NCBI RefSeq assembly: GCF_028767025.1 | Contig: NZ_JAJQXX010000004.1 | Location: 124,001-188,000, forward strand | DNA: 64,000 bases | From: Blautia sp. XA-2221 | GTDB taxonomy: Bacteria > Bacillota > Clostridia > Lachnospirales > Lachnospiraceae | Reading direction: 5' to 3' | Shown here: positions 23,361 through 32,341 of the stretch, piece after piece | Numbering within the stretch: position 1 is the first letter of the stretch | Layout of the letters: every line of letters starts with the position of its first letter | Translations under genes and position numbers: made by a program | The notes under the pieces: model-generated | Told to the model about the DNA's origin: nothing | What the model saw: the letters and a program-made list of their open reading frames with translations, nothing else | The model's database searches: none

Positions 23361-23546
23361 ACCTTTATCCTCCGGGACTTTCTCCACATATCTTATGACA
23401 CACAAAAAACATTTTATTCCCACAGATCATATCTCGGAAATCAGACTCTCCCAAAACTGTTTCTGTGGAAATAAACCTGACCCGTGTTTTGAAAAGCACA
23501 CCGGAATGACGCCTCAGCAGTTCCGTTCACAGAATAATTCTGTAAA

Positions 23547-23586
23547 CAACACAGGCAGTCTGCTCTGAAAAGCAGGCTGCCTGTAA
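23547..23586 (-). terminator. Terminator after glgP
   Basis: ACAGGCAG-TCTGCT (23551-23564) pairs with AGCAGGCTGCCTGT (23571-23584), a 14-bp stem with a six-base loop, just after the glgP stop on the minus strand. The T-run is weak (TGTTGTTT). Confidence 0.7.
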
Positions 23587-23596
23587 ATATATTTCA

Positions 23597-26053
23597 TTAT
23601 TTGATAATTACTTTGTCCAGATGCCACATATCATCTACATACTCCTGAATAGTGCGGTCAGAAGTAAATTTTCCGCTGCAGGCAGTGTTCATCATTGCCA
23701 TTCGAGCCCAGCGTTTTTCATCTCTGTAAGCCTCTTCCACTTTTTCCTGCGCTGCTGCATAAGCTCTGAAATCAGCCAGGATAAAGTACTGGTCAGCTTT
23801 GTCATAGCCGTTTCCATGAAGCAGAGAATCATACAGATCTCTGAACAGCTCTGTATCATTAGAGAAGGTTCCATTGATCAGTTCCATAAGAACCTGACGG
23901 ATCTCACCATCTGTATTGTAGATCACATTCGGATCATAACCGCCATTGTTTTCATAGTTGATAACTTCATCAGAACTGAGGCCGAAAATAAAGGCATTTT
24001 CTTCGCCTACTTCCTCAACGATCTCCACATTGGCGCCGTCCATGGTTCCCAGTGTAGGAGCGCCGTTCAGCATAAACTTCATATTACCTGTACCGGAAGC
24101 TTCTTTACTTGCAGTAGAGATCTGCTCGGAAACGTCTGCTGCTGCAAAGATCATCTCTGCGTTGGATACACGGTAATTTTCAATGAATACAACCTTGATC
24201 TTGTTATCAATGGACTTGTCATTATTTACAACATCCGCAACTGAGTTGATCAGCTTGATGATTTTTTTTGCACGGGCATAACCTGCGGAAGCCTTTGCTC
24301 CGAAAATAAAGGTTCTCGGATAAAATTCCATACCCGGATTTCTTTTGATCTTATCATAAAGATAGATCACATGCAGGATATTCAGAAGCTGACGTTTGTA
24401 CTCATGAAGTCTCTTAACCTGAACGTCAAAGATGGAATGAGGATCTACCTCAACACCATTATGTTCCAGAATATATTTTGCAAGGCGAACCTTGTTCTGG
24501 TATTTGATGTTCATAAACTCCTGCTGCGCTCTCTCATCATCCACATAAAGTTTCAGCTTGCTGATCTGGGAAAGATCTGTGATCCAGTCCGGACCAATGT
24601 GATCTGTTACCCAGTTTGCAAGAAGCTGATTTCCGTGAAGAAGGAAACGTCTCTGGGTAATACCGTTTGTTTTGTTGTTGAATTTCTCAGGCATCATCTC
24701 ATAAAAATCTTTCAGCTCCTGATTTTTCAGGATCTCTGTATGAAGTCTGGCAACACCGTTTACGGAAAATCCTGCAACAATGGCAAGATGAGCCATTTTT
24801 ACCTGACCATCATAAATAATAGCCATTTTTTTGATCTTCTCGTAGTTACCCGGATATTTTGCCTGGATCTCAATGATAAATCTGCGGTTGATCTCCTCAA
24901 TGATCTGATATACACGGGGAAGCAGTCTGGAAAACAGCTCGATCGGCCATTTTTCCAGCGCCTCTGACATAATGGTGTGATTGGTGTATGCCACACATTT
25001 TGTTGTGATATCCCATGCCTCGTCCCATCCAAGACCTTCCTCATCTATAAGGATACGCATCAGTTCCGCTACTGCTACTGTAGGATGAGTATCATTCATC
25101 TGGAATACAACTTTTTCATAAAGTTTACGGATATCACTGTGATTTTTCTTATACTTCTCGATTGCAGCCTGAAGACTTGCGGAAACGAAGAAATACTGCT
25201 GTTTCAGACGCAGTTCCTTACCTGCCATATGGTTATCGTTAGGATAAAGCACCTCCACGATATTGCGGGCAAGGTTTTCCTGCTCTACAGCCTTCTTGTA
25301 ATCACCCTTGTCAAAGGAGTCCAGTCCAAAATCAACAATCGGCTCTGCATCCCAGATACGAAGAGTATTTACAATCTTATTGTTATATCCCAGGATCGGC
25401 ATATCAAAAGGCACAGCCTTTACTGCCTGATATCCCTCATGGATAAATCTGTTTGATCCGGTTGCCGGATCATATTCCACACGGACATATCCGCCAAAGT
25501 GGACTTCCTTAGCGTATTCCGGGCGGCGCAGTTCAAAAGGATAGCCATTTTTCAGCCAGTTATCCGGAACCTCAAGCTGGAAACCATCTCTGATCTCCTG
25601 CTTGAACATACCGTAACGGTAACGGATGCCACAGCCATAGGCACAGTAATTCAGAGTTGCAAGAGAATCCAGGAAGCAGGCTGCCAGACGGCCCAGACCG
25701 CCGTTGCCAAGGGCCGGATCCGGTTCCTGATCTTCGATGACATTGAGATCAAGCCCCAGTTCCTCAAGAGCTTCCTTTACCTCCTCATAAGCGGTCAGAT
25801 TCAGAAGATTGTTGCCCAGCGCACGACCCATAAGGAACTCCATGGACATATAGTATACGATCTTCGGATCCTGTTTCTGATATGCATTCTGTGTTTCCAG
25901 CCAGTTATCAATGATAACGTCTTTTACTGTATAGCTGACTGCCTGAAAAATCTGCTCCTGAGTTGCCTCTTCAAGAGTTTTGCGGTACAGAAATTTTACA
26001 TTTTCTTTTACGCTTTCTTTAAAAGCCTCTTTTTTGAACTGCTTATCTATCAT
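23597..26053 (-). CDS. glgP: Glycogen/starch/maltodextrin phosphorylase
   Basis: An 818-residue PLP-dependent GT35 phosphorylase that releases glucose-1-phosphate from the non-reducing ends of alpha-1,4-glucans. Seen motifs are YYMSMEFLMGRALGNNL near residue 67, ALGNGGLGRLAACFLDS near 115, and the PLP-lysine segment EASGTGNMKFMLNG near 655-668. Length is normal for the family. AGGAGG precedes the ATG. It lies only 12 bases after ileS, so some of its transcription may come through the T-box-controlled ileS message; no separate promoter was evident. A terminator follows. Confidence 0.95.
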   Translation of the reverse strand: MIDKQFKKEAFKESVKENVKFLYRKTLEEATQEQIFQAVSYTVKDVIIDNWLETQNAYQKQDPKIVYYMSMEFLMGRALGNNLLNLTAYEEVKEALEELGLDLNVIEDQEPDPALGNGGLGRLAACFLDSLATLNYCAYGCGIRYRYGMFKQEIRDGFQLEVPDNWLKNGYPFELRRPEYAKEVHFGGYVRVEYDPATGSNRFIHEGYQAVKAVPFDMPILGYNNKIVNTLRIWDAEPIVDFGLDSFDKGDYKKAVEQENLARNIVEVLYPNDNHMAGKELRLKQQYFFVSASLQAAIEKYKKNHSDIRKLYEKVVFQMNDTHPTVAVAELMRILIDEEGLGWDEAWDITTKCVAYTNHTIMSEALEKWPIELFSRLLPRVYQIIEEINRRFIIEIQAKYPGNYEKIKKMAIIYDGQVKMAHLAIVAGFSVNGVARLHTEILKNQELKDFYEMMPEKFNNKTNGITQRRFLLHGNQLLANWVTDHIGPDWITDLSQISKLKLYVDDERAQQEFMNIKYQNKVRLAKYILEHNGVEVDPHSIFDVQVKRLHEYKRQLLNILHVIYLYDKIKRNPGMEFYPRTFIFGAKASAGYARAKKIIKLINSVADVVNNDKSIDNKIKVVFIENYRVSNAEMIFAAADVSEQISTASKEASGTGNMKFMLNGAPTLGTMDGANVEIVEEVGEENAFIFGLSSDEVINYENNGGYDPNVIYNTDGEIRQVLMELINGTFSNDTELFRDLYDSLLHGNGYDKADQYFILADFRAYAAAQEKVEEAYRDEKRWARMAMMNTACSGKFTSDRTIQEYVDDMWHLDKVIIK

Positions 26054-26065
26054 TTCTTTTTCCTC

Positions 26066-29000
26066 CTACTTTCTGGTTACACCAAGAACTACATTCTCTT
26101 TATTAATGTTCCATTCTTTTACATAACCATCAGCTTCGTTCAGAGTGATTTCCTCTGCCAGAACCTCAGACATGATTTCATCCCTATGGTTTTCCATAAT
26201 ATCCATAATGCACTGATTGTCTTTTGCATAAACATGGATCTTATCCATAACCTCAAAGCCAGCCTCTTTTCTCATGGTCTGAATCTTACTGATGATCTCG
26301 CGTACAAATCCTTCCTCGATCAGTTCCGGAGTCAGATTTGTATCAAGAACTACCGAAGTATCTCCGTCTGTTTCTGTTACATATCCTTCTGTCTGAGCTG
26401 TTTCGATCAGAAGATCCTCTTCTGTCAGCTCAACTTTATTGCCGTTAATATCCAGAGTAAGAAGTCCTGTTTCCTTCAGTTCTTTCATAGCCTCTGTTCC
26501 GTTCAGTTCTGTAAGAGCTGTACGGATACCGTTCAGAAGTTTTCCGTATTTCGGTCCCACTGTACGAAGCTGCGGCTTGAAGCTGTAGGAAATAAAGGAT
26601 TCTACATCCTTTGCAAATTTCACTTCTTTTACATTCAACTCATCTGCAATAATATCTGTATAGAACTGATCCATTTCTTTCTCAGCTTTTACAAACATGG
26701 TTCCGATAGGCTGACGGTTCTTGATATTTGCAGTATTTCTTGCTGCACGGCCAAGAACAACCACCTTCAGAAGAGCCTCCATGTCATCTTCAAGATCTTT
26801 GTTGATCCATTCCTCTTTTACCTCCGGGAAATCACAGAGATGGATACTTTCCGGAGCAGACGGATCTACGCTTCTTACAAGGTTCTGATACATATCCTCT
26901 GTCATAAACGGAATCATAGGAGCAGCAGCTTTGGAGATTGTCACAAGAGCTGTGTACAGGGTCATGTATGCGTTGATCTTATCCTGCTCCATTCCCTTTG
27001 CCCAGAAACGTTCACGGCTTCTTCTTACATACCAGTTACTCATCTCGTCCACAAATTCCTGAAGGGCTCTTGCGCTCTCCGGGATCTTGTAGGAAGCAAG
27101 ATTTTCGTCAACAGCCTTTACTACGGAGTTCAGCTTGCTGAGAAGCCATTTGTCCATAACAGGAAGGTTGTCGTAATCCAGGTTGTATTTTGTCGGGTCA
27201 AACTCGTCAATATTTGCATAAAGCACAAAGAACGCATAAGTATTCCACAGAGTGCTCATGAACTTACGCTGTCCTTCCACAACAGCTTTGCCATGGAAAC
27301 GGTTCGGCAGCCACGGAGCGCTGTTGATGTAGAAATACCAGCGGATAGCGTCTGCGCCGTATTTTTCCAGAGCATCAAAAGGATCCACTGCATTTCCCTT
27401 GGACTTACTCATTTTCTGTCCGTTCTCATCCTGAACATGTCCCAGAACGATAACGTTTCTGTAAGGAGCCTTGTTAAACAGCAAAGTGGACTCTGCCAGA
27501 AGAGAATAGAACCATCCTCTTGTCTGGTCAACTGCCTCGGAAATAAAATCTGCCGGGAACTGCTGCTCAAACAGATCCTGATTTTCAAATGGATAATGAT
27601 GCTGCGCAAAAGGCATTGCTCCTGAATCAAACCAGCAGTCAATAACCTCCGGTACACGGTGCATGGTTCCGCCGCACTCCGGACACTTCAGAGTGATCTC
27701 ATCAATGTACGGACGGTGAAGCTCTACTGTTTTTGCCTTTTCATCACCACTCATCTCAAAAAGCTCCTGACGGCTTCCGATAGAGTGCATATGTCCACAT
27801 TCACACTGCCAGATATTTAAAGGTGTTCCCCAGTAACGGTTTCTGGAAATACCCCAGTCCTGAACGTTTTCCAGCCAGTCGCCGAAACGTCCTTTACCAA
27901 TGCTTTCCGGAATCCAGTTGATGGTATTGTTGTTGCGGATCAGGTCTTCCTTCACTGCTGTCATTTTGATGAACCAGGACTCACGCGCATAGTAGATAAG
28001 CGGTGTGTCGCATCTCCAGCAGTGTGGATAATCATGCTCAAATTTCGGCGCATCAAAAAGCTTGCCCTCTTTGTCCAGGTCAACAAGTACAAGGGGATCG
28101 GCTTTCTTTACAAATACTCCTGCGTATGGAGTTTCTTTTGCCATATTTCCCTGTCCGTCTACAAACTGTACAAACGGAAGGTTGTAATCGCGGCCAACAC
28201 GGTTATCATCCTCACCAAATGCCGGAGCGATATGAACGATACCGGTACCGTCGCTCATAGTAACATAGCTGTCACATACTACAAAATGCGCTTTTTTCTT
28301 CTGTTTTGCAGCTGCCTCTTTTGTGCATTCCCAGAGAGGTTCATACTCTTTATATTCCAGATCTTTACCCTTGTAAGTTTCCAGAATCTCGTATGCTTTT
28401 TCATCATCTTTTGCCAGCTTGCCGAGAACCTTGTCCATAAGAGCCTCAGCCAGATAATAGGTATAACCGTCTGCTGCTTTTACCTTACAGTAGGTTTCAT
28501 CCGGGTTTACGCAAAGCGCCAGGTTGGAAGGCAGTGTCCACGGTGTTGTTGTCCATGCAAGGAAATAGGCATCCTCGCCTACCACCTTAAAGCGTACGAT
28601 AGCGGAACGCTCTTTTACAGTTTTGTAGCCCTGGGAAACCTCCTGTGCAGAAAGCGGAGTTCCACAGCGAGGGCAGTACGGAACAATCTTAAATCCTTTA
28701 TAAAGAAGATCTTTATTCCAGATTTCTTTCAGCGCCCACCACTCAGACTCAATGTAATTATCATCATAAGTTACATATGGATGCTCCATGTCAGCCCAGA
28801 AACCAACGGTTGAAGAGAAATCCTCCCACATTCCCTTGTATTTCCAGACACTTTCCTTACACTGCTGGATAAACGGCTCCATACCGTAAGCCTCGATCTG
28901 CTCCTTGCCGTCAAGACCAAGCTTTTTCTCTACCTCCAGCTCTACCGGAAGGCCATGGGTGTCCCATCCTGCCTTACGAGGAACCATGCAGCCCTTCATT

Positions 29001-29218
29001 GTACGGTATCTCGGAATCATATCCTTAATAACACGGGTCAGCACATGGCCAATGTGAGGCTTGCCGTTGGCGGTTGGCGGTCCATCATAAAATGTATAGG
29101 TTTCCCCTTCCTTACGGCTGTCCATACTTTTTTCAAAAATTTTGTTTTCTTTCCAGAACTGCTCGACCTTTTTTTCACGGTCCACAAAGTTCAGGTTCGT
29201 ATCTACTTTCTGATACAC
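26066..29218 (-). CDS. ileS: Isoleucyl-tRNA synthetase (long, IleRS2-type)
   Basis: A 1050-residue class I synthetase. Signature motifs are GPPTANGKPHIGHVLTR (HIGH, near residue 49), the editing-domain segment FLAWTTTPWTLPSNLALCV and KMSKSKGNAVDPFDALEKYG (KMSKS). Bacterial IleRS1 enzymes are about 900-940 residues; the length and the PTANGKPHIGH form fit IleRS2, the eukaryote-like type often less sensitive to mupirocin. The start is a GTG at 29218 (VYQKVDTNLNF) behind AAGGAGG; the longer frame runs back into the T-box. Controlled by an isoleucine T-box leader. Confidence 0.95.
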   Translation of the reverse strand: MYQKVDTNLNFVDREKKVEQFWKENKIFEKSMDSRKEGETYTFYDGPPTANGKPHIGHVLTRVIKDMIPRYRTMKGCMVPRKAGWDTHGLPVELEVEKKLGLDGKEQIEAYGMEPFIQQCKESVWKYKGMWEDFSSTVGFWADMEHPYVTYDDNYIESEWWALKEIWNKDLLYKGFKIVPYCPRCGTPLSAQEVSQGYKTVKERSAIVRFKVVGEDAYFLAWTTTPWTLPSNLALCVNPDETYCKVKAADGYTYYLAEALMDKVLGKLAKDDEKAYEILETYKGKDLEYKEYEPLWECTKEAAAKQKKKAHFVVCDSYVTMSDGTGIVHIAPAFGEDDNRVGRDYNLPFVQFVDGQGNMAKETPYAGVFVKKADPLVLVDLDKEGKLFDAPKFEHDYPHCWRCDTPLIYYARESWFIKMTAVKEDLIRNNNTINWIPESIGKGRFGDWLENVQDWGISRNRYWGTPLNIWQCECGHMHSIGSRQELFEMSGDEKAKTVELHRPYIDEITLKCPECGGTMHRVPEVIDCWFDSGAMPFAQHHYPFENQDLFEQQFPADFISEAVDQTRGWFYSLLAESTLLFNKAPYRNVIVLGHVQDENGQKMSKSKGNAVDPFDALEKYGADAIRWYFYINSAPWLPNRFHGKAVVEGQRKFMSTLWNTYAFFVLYANIDEFDPTKYNLDYDNLPVMDKWLLSKLNSVVKAVDENLASYKIPESARALQEFVDEMSNWYVRRSRERFWAKGMEQDKINAYMTLYTALVTISKAAAPMIPFMTEDMYQNLVRSVDPSAPESIHLCDFPEVKEEWINKDLEDDMEALLKVVVLGRAARNTANIKNRQPIGTMFVKAEKEMDQFYTDIIADELNVKEVKFAKDVESFISYSFKPQLRTVGPKYGKLLNGIRTALTELNGTEAMKELKETGLLTLDINGNKVELTEEDLLIETAQTEGYVTETDGDTSVVLDTNLTPELIEEGFVREIISKIQTMRKEAGFEVMDKIHVYAKDNQCIMDIMENHRDEIMSEVLAEEITLNEADGYVKEWNINKENVVLGVTRK

Positions 29219-29239
29219 GATTGCTTCCTCCTTATAATA

Positions 29240-29520
29240 AAAGAGCCCTCGTCCTGTAAAAGGACGAGAGCTGAATCTACGCTTCTTCGCACCACCTGTT
29301 ACACAATACGGGCAGAATCCTGCCGATATCTGTCCCACTTAACGGCGGGAACACCGTCTGTCCCTACTTTTTTCCAATTTCGGGAAAGAAACTCCGGAGT
29401 GATATTCGGCCGTTCCTACTTGCACCGGGCTTCCACCTGCCCCCGGCTCTCTGCAGCGTTCGATTTCTTTTCAGTCACTCTAAAATGTCTGCGGCTTACT
29501 GTCTCCATCAACGTTTTTGC
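29240..29520 (-). ncRNA. T-box leader of ileS (isoleucine)
   Basis: The minus-strand leader contains the T-box-like AGGTGGTGCGAAG (about 29286-29298), then a terminator CTCTCGTCCT-TTTAC-AGGACGAGGG with a T-rich tail (29240-29272). Upstream, in the specifier region, GAATATCACTCC carries an ATC isoleucine codon at 29401-29403. Uncharged tRNA-Ile would bind the ATC and the TGG of the T-box, and favour read-through into ileS. Start and end of the RNA are approximate. Confidence 0.9.
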
Positions 29521-29541
29521 GTGATCATATATACAGATTAT

Positions 29542-29571
29542 ATTATAAAGTCTATAATTTCTATCTGTCAA
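29542..29571 (-). promoter_or_regulatory. Promoter of the ileS T-box transcript
   Basis: Minus-strand TTGACA (29566-29571), 18 bases, TATAAT (29542-29547), just upstream of the T-box leader. Confidence 0.8.
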
Positions 29572-29648
29572 GTCCTTTCCCTGATTATTCCAAAAATCCG
29601 AGAGCTTTTCGACCGGATATAAATATATTTTTGAAAGTCTGACAGGTG

Positions 29649-29677
29649 TTTACTTTATTTTAGGGTTGTTATATAAT
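29649..29677 (+). promoter_or_regulatory. Promoter of the CDF-like transporter
   Basis: TTTACT (29649-29654), 17 bases, TATAAT (29672-29677), 53 bases before the start codon. Confidence 0.65.
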
Positions 29678-29730
29678 ACCTTTCATTATACACATACATT
29701 TTTTATGCGAATTGTCTGAAAGGAGTAATC

Positions 29731-30648
29731 ATGACATCTGAACCTGCCAAAAACTCAAAAGAAATTCTTGAAAAAAGGATCCTGCTTCTGTCATTTATCA
29801 GTGGACTGTTCTTTGTAGCCGCCGAACTGGTCTATGCTGTATACAGTCATTCCCAGTCTACTCTTATGGATGCACTTTATGATGCATCTGAACTAATCTT
29901 TATTGTACTGATCCTGTTTTTGACACCATTATTCCATAAACCGGTTTCTGAAAAAAGACCCTATGGTTTCTTTCAGGTAGAATCCTTTTTTATCCTTGTC
30001 AAAAATATAATGCTGACTTCTGTAACAGTCAGTGTTCTTGCTGATGTTATTGAAAGCCTTCTTTCTGGCGGAAATAATATTAACAAAGGACAGGTTTCCC
30101 TGTTTCAGTTCATGGTCGGACTTGTCAGTCTGGGTATTTTTCTGATCATGAAATTCATGAGCCGCAATGTTTCCTCTCCTACCGTAAAAGCAGAGATCCT
30201 GGGCTGGAAAATTGATGTAGCATACAGTATTGGTATGTCGGGTGCTTTTTTTATTGCAACTCAGTTAAAAAATACTCCTTTTGATTTTTTGGCTCCATAT
30301 TTTGACCAGTTAGTCGCTATTTTTATTATGATACTTATGATTCCGGAAAGCATCAAAATGCTTATGGAAACTTTTCGAGAGCTTTTCCTTTTTTCACCTG
30401 ACAAAAAAACAGTTGGCAGAATTAAGGAGCTTTCTTCCGGTATCCTGAAAGATTTTTCCTTTCATCCTGTTTTTTACGATATTGCCCGTACAGGAAGACA
30501 GCTATGGGTTGCTATTTATTTTCGGATAAATTCTGACAGCCTGAATGTATGCCAACTTCATGAAGCAACCAATCGGCTGAACCAGATTCTCTCCGGAGAA
30601 TTCACGGATATTTCCTGTGAACTGATCTTGGACAGTCGGGAAGGATAA
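29731..30648 (+). CDS. CDF-family cation transporter, atypical metal site
   Basis: A 305-residue membrane protein with about six helices and a C-terminal cytoplasmic domain (about 215-305), as in cation diffusion facilitators that export Zn, Mn, Co or Fe. The first half-site DALYDASELIFI keeps the D-x-x-x-D pair. At the second, where family members have H-x-x-x-D, this protein reads GWKID, so the histidine is replaced. Metal choice is therefore uncertain and may differ from zinc. AAAGGAG precedes the ATG. Single gene, convergent with the dipeptidase 13 bases downstream. Confidence 0.8.
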   Translation: MTSEPAKNSKEILEKRILLLSFISGLFFVAAELVYAVYSHSQSTLMDALYDASELIFIVLILFLTPLFHKPVSEKRPYGFFQVESFFILVKNIMLTSVTVSVLADVIESLLSGGNNINKGQVSLFQFMVGLVSLGIFLIMKFMSRNVSSPTVKAEILGWKIDVAYSIGMSGAFFIATQLKNTPFDFLAPYFDQLVAIFIMILMIPESIKMLMETFRELFLFSPDKKTVGRIKELSSGILKDFSFHPVFYDIARTGRQLWVAIYFRINSDSLNVCQLHEATNRLNQILSGEFTDISCELILDSREG

Positions 30649-30661
30649 ATATCCTTTCTGC

Positions 30662-32140
30662 TTATGCATCACTTCTGGAAAATCCGTTTCTCATCAGACA
30701 GCTTGAAGTAAACAGAACCTTATCCAGAAGCTCTGTTGTTTTTTCCTGGATAAAATCAGAAATTTCCTGATTTGCCGCTTCAAAAAATGCCTTTTTATCC
30801 TCTGGCTCTTTTTCCAGAAATTCCTGATCAAATTTTCGGATCATTTCATATACCTTACGGTCTGATGAAAGCTGATAACGCTCAATATTTGACTGATTCT
30901 CATAAAAATGCGGGTCAGCCAGAGCCGCGATAATACGGTTTGCCCAGTAAAAATTCTCTGTTGTCGGCTTCACATAAGCCTTTGAAAGATACTCCGGCAT
31001 TTTATCCACTCCAGGATAAAGAGGAATCATGGCATTAAACACATTGGAACCCAGTGCAACCCACTGCAGCACCTTCAGGTCCTCCGGCATATAAGGACGG
31101 ATCTGAACAAGTCCAAGAGCATTATTCCTGCTGATACCGATAGGTCTGTACCTGCCTGCTCCGGTGTCCTTTCCGTAAACATCATAAGGAGTTCCCTGAT
31201 AATAATTAGAAAGTATCCATTTTACCTCTTCCAGTGTGATCTTTTTTTCCGGAATAAGAGACCAGGGAAGATCGTCATCCTCCGGTCTGTATTCTGCATC
31301 CGGTCCGTCCCAGTCAAAGGTTCTGGGATTAAAATACCGAAGCATCACCCATGCACGGGGAGTATTATAAACATGGTCTGCATCCTCATGAGAACCAAAG
31401 GCTGTTCTGGGATTAAACTCTTCCTCGGGATCCATACGCACGTCCAGATGATTCTCCTGGATCAGTTTTTTCAGGCTGAAGGAACACATATGGTTTTCTT
31501 TTTTACCGTAAGCATCATCCAGATCAAAACTGTCAATTCCAAACTGGTTAGGCATAACCACATATTCATTATCAGGAACTTTTTTTGCGATCCAGTTATG
31601 TCCTCCGATTGTTTCCAGCCACCAGATCTCATTTTCATCCTGAAATGCAATTCCGTTCATCTCATAAGTTCCATAGGTTTCCAGAAGCATTCCCAGACGT
31701 TCTACTCCCTCTCTTGCAGAAGAAATATAGGGAAGAGTAATTGTCACCATATCCTCCTCTCCGATACCTCCCACGATTTCCGGCTCGTTGCCCTCGGATT
31801 TCTTGTAGCGTACCAGTGGATCCCCGCCGGCCACTCTGGCATTGGTTGTAAGAGTTTCTGTTGCTGTCATGGAAACATTTTTTTCGTTGACACCGTAAGC
31901 GCCCCAGATTCCCTCCACAGTATCACTGTTTGGAAGGTATGTATACTGGAACGGAGTTTCAGGAAGAGGGATCTCCACATGAGAAAGCACAGATTTATAA
32001 AGTCTCGGCTGATCTTCCGGCTTCATAACCTCCAGTCTTTTGGCACAGAACTCCCCTGACGGAGAATCTTCATTTCTCGCAACAATCGTGGAGCCGTCAT
32101 AAGTTGCGTTTTTTCCAATTAAAATTGTGGTACATGGCAT
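30662..32140 (-). CDS. C69-family dipeptidase
   Basis: A 492-residue Ntn-hydrolase of the PepD/C69 family. The sequence begins MPCTTILIGKNATYDGSTIV; Cys3 is the expected N-terminal nucleophile after processing, and the RNEDS that follows is the usual motif. It would cleave dipeptides in the cytoplasm. The ATG at 32140 has AGGAGG upstream; a longer frame (to 32263) would bury the catalytic cysteine and lacks a ribosome site. Monocistronic by its surroundings: a terminator for the preceding operon lies upstream and a convergent gene downstream. Confidence 0.9.
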   Translation of the reverse strand: MPCTTILIGKNATYDGSTIVARNEDSPSGEFCAKRLEVMKPEDQPRLYKSVLSHVEIPLPETPFQYTYLPNSDTVEGIWGAYGVNEKNVSMTATETLTTNARVAGGDPLVRYKKSEGNEPEIVGGIGEEDMVTITLPYISSAREGVERLGMLLETYGTYEMNGIAFQDENEIWWLETIGGHNWIAKKVPDNEYVVMPNQFGIDSFDLDDAYGKKENHMCSFSLKKLIQENHLDVRMDPEEEFNPRTAFGSHEDADHVYNTPRAWVMLRYFNPRTFDWDGPDAEYRPEDDDLPWSLIPEKKITLEEVKWILSNYYQGTPYDVYGKDTGAGRYRPIGISRNNALGLVQIRPYMPEDLKVLQWVALGSNVFNAMIPLYPGVDKMPEYLSKAYVKPTTENFYWANRIIAALADPHFYENQSNIERYQLSSDRKVYEMIRKFDQEFLEKEPEDKKAFFEAANQEISDFIQEKTTELLDKVLFTSSCLMRNGFSRSDA

Positions 32141-32248
32141 AGTCGTTTCCTCCTGTGTATTATATAAGTCTATTTTAATATAAAACCTATAATATTTCAC
32201 CGTCTTTTTCAAAAACCAGGCTGCATTTTGATTTTTAAAATCATACAC

Positions 32249-32293
32249 TAAAAAAGCCCTCAAACCGATAGTTTCCCATCAATTCAAAGGCCT
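32249..32293 (-). terminator. Terminator of the AT-rich sugar operon
   Basis: Minus-strand arms AGGCCTTTGAA (32283-32293) and TTTGAGGGCTT (32254-32264) pair over 11 positions with G-U pairs, followed by TTTTTT. It lies 49 bases after the larC stop. Confidence 0.7.
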
Positions 32294-32341
32294 GTTATGC
32301 TATTCCATATGACTAATTTTCGGTCTATATTACTTTTCTTT

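Noticed and set aside
25499-27625. 708-codon plus-strand frame opposite glgP and ileS
   Set aside because: Both strands cannot code here; the minus strand has HIGH and phosphorylase motifs. The frame is Phe/His/Cys-rich, typical of antisense.
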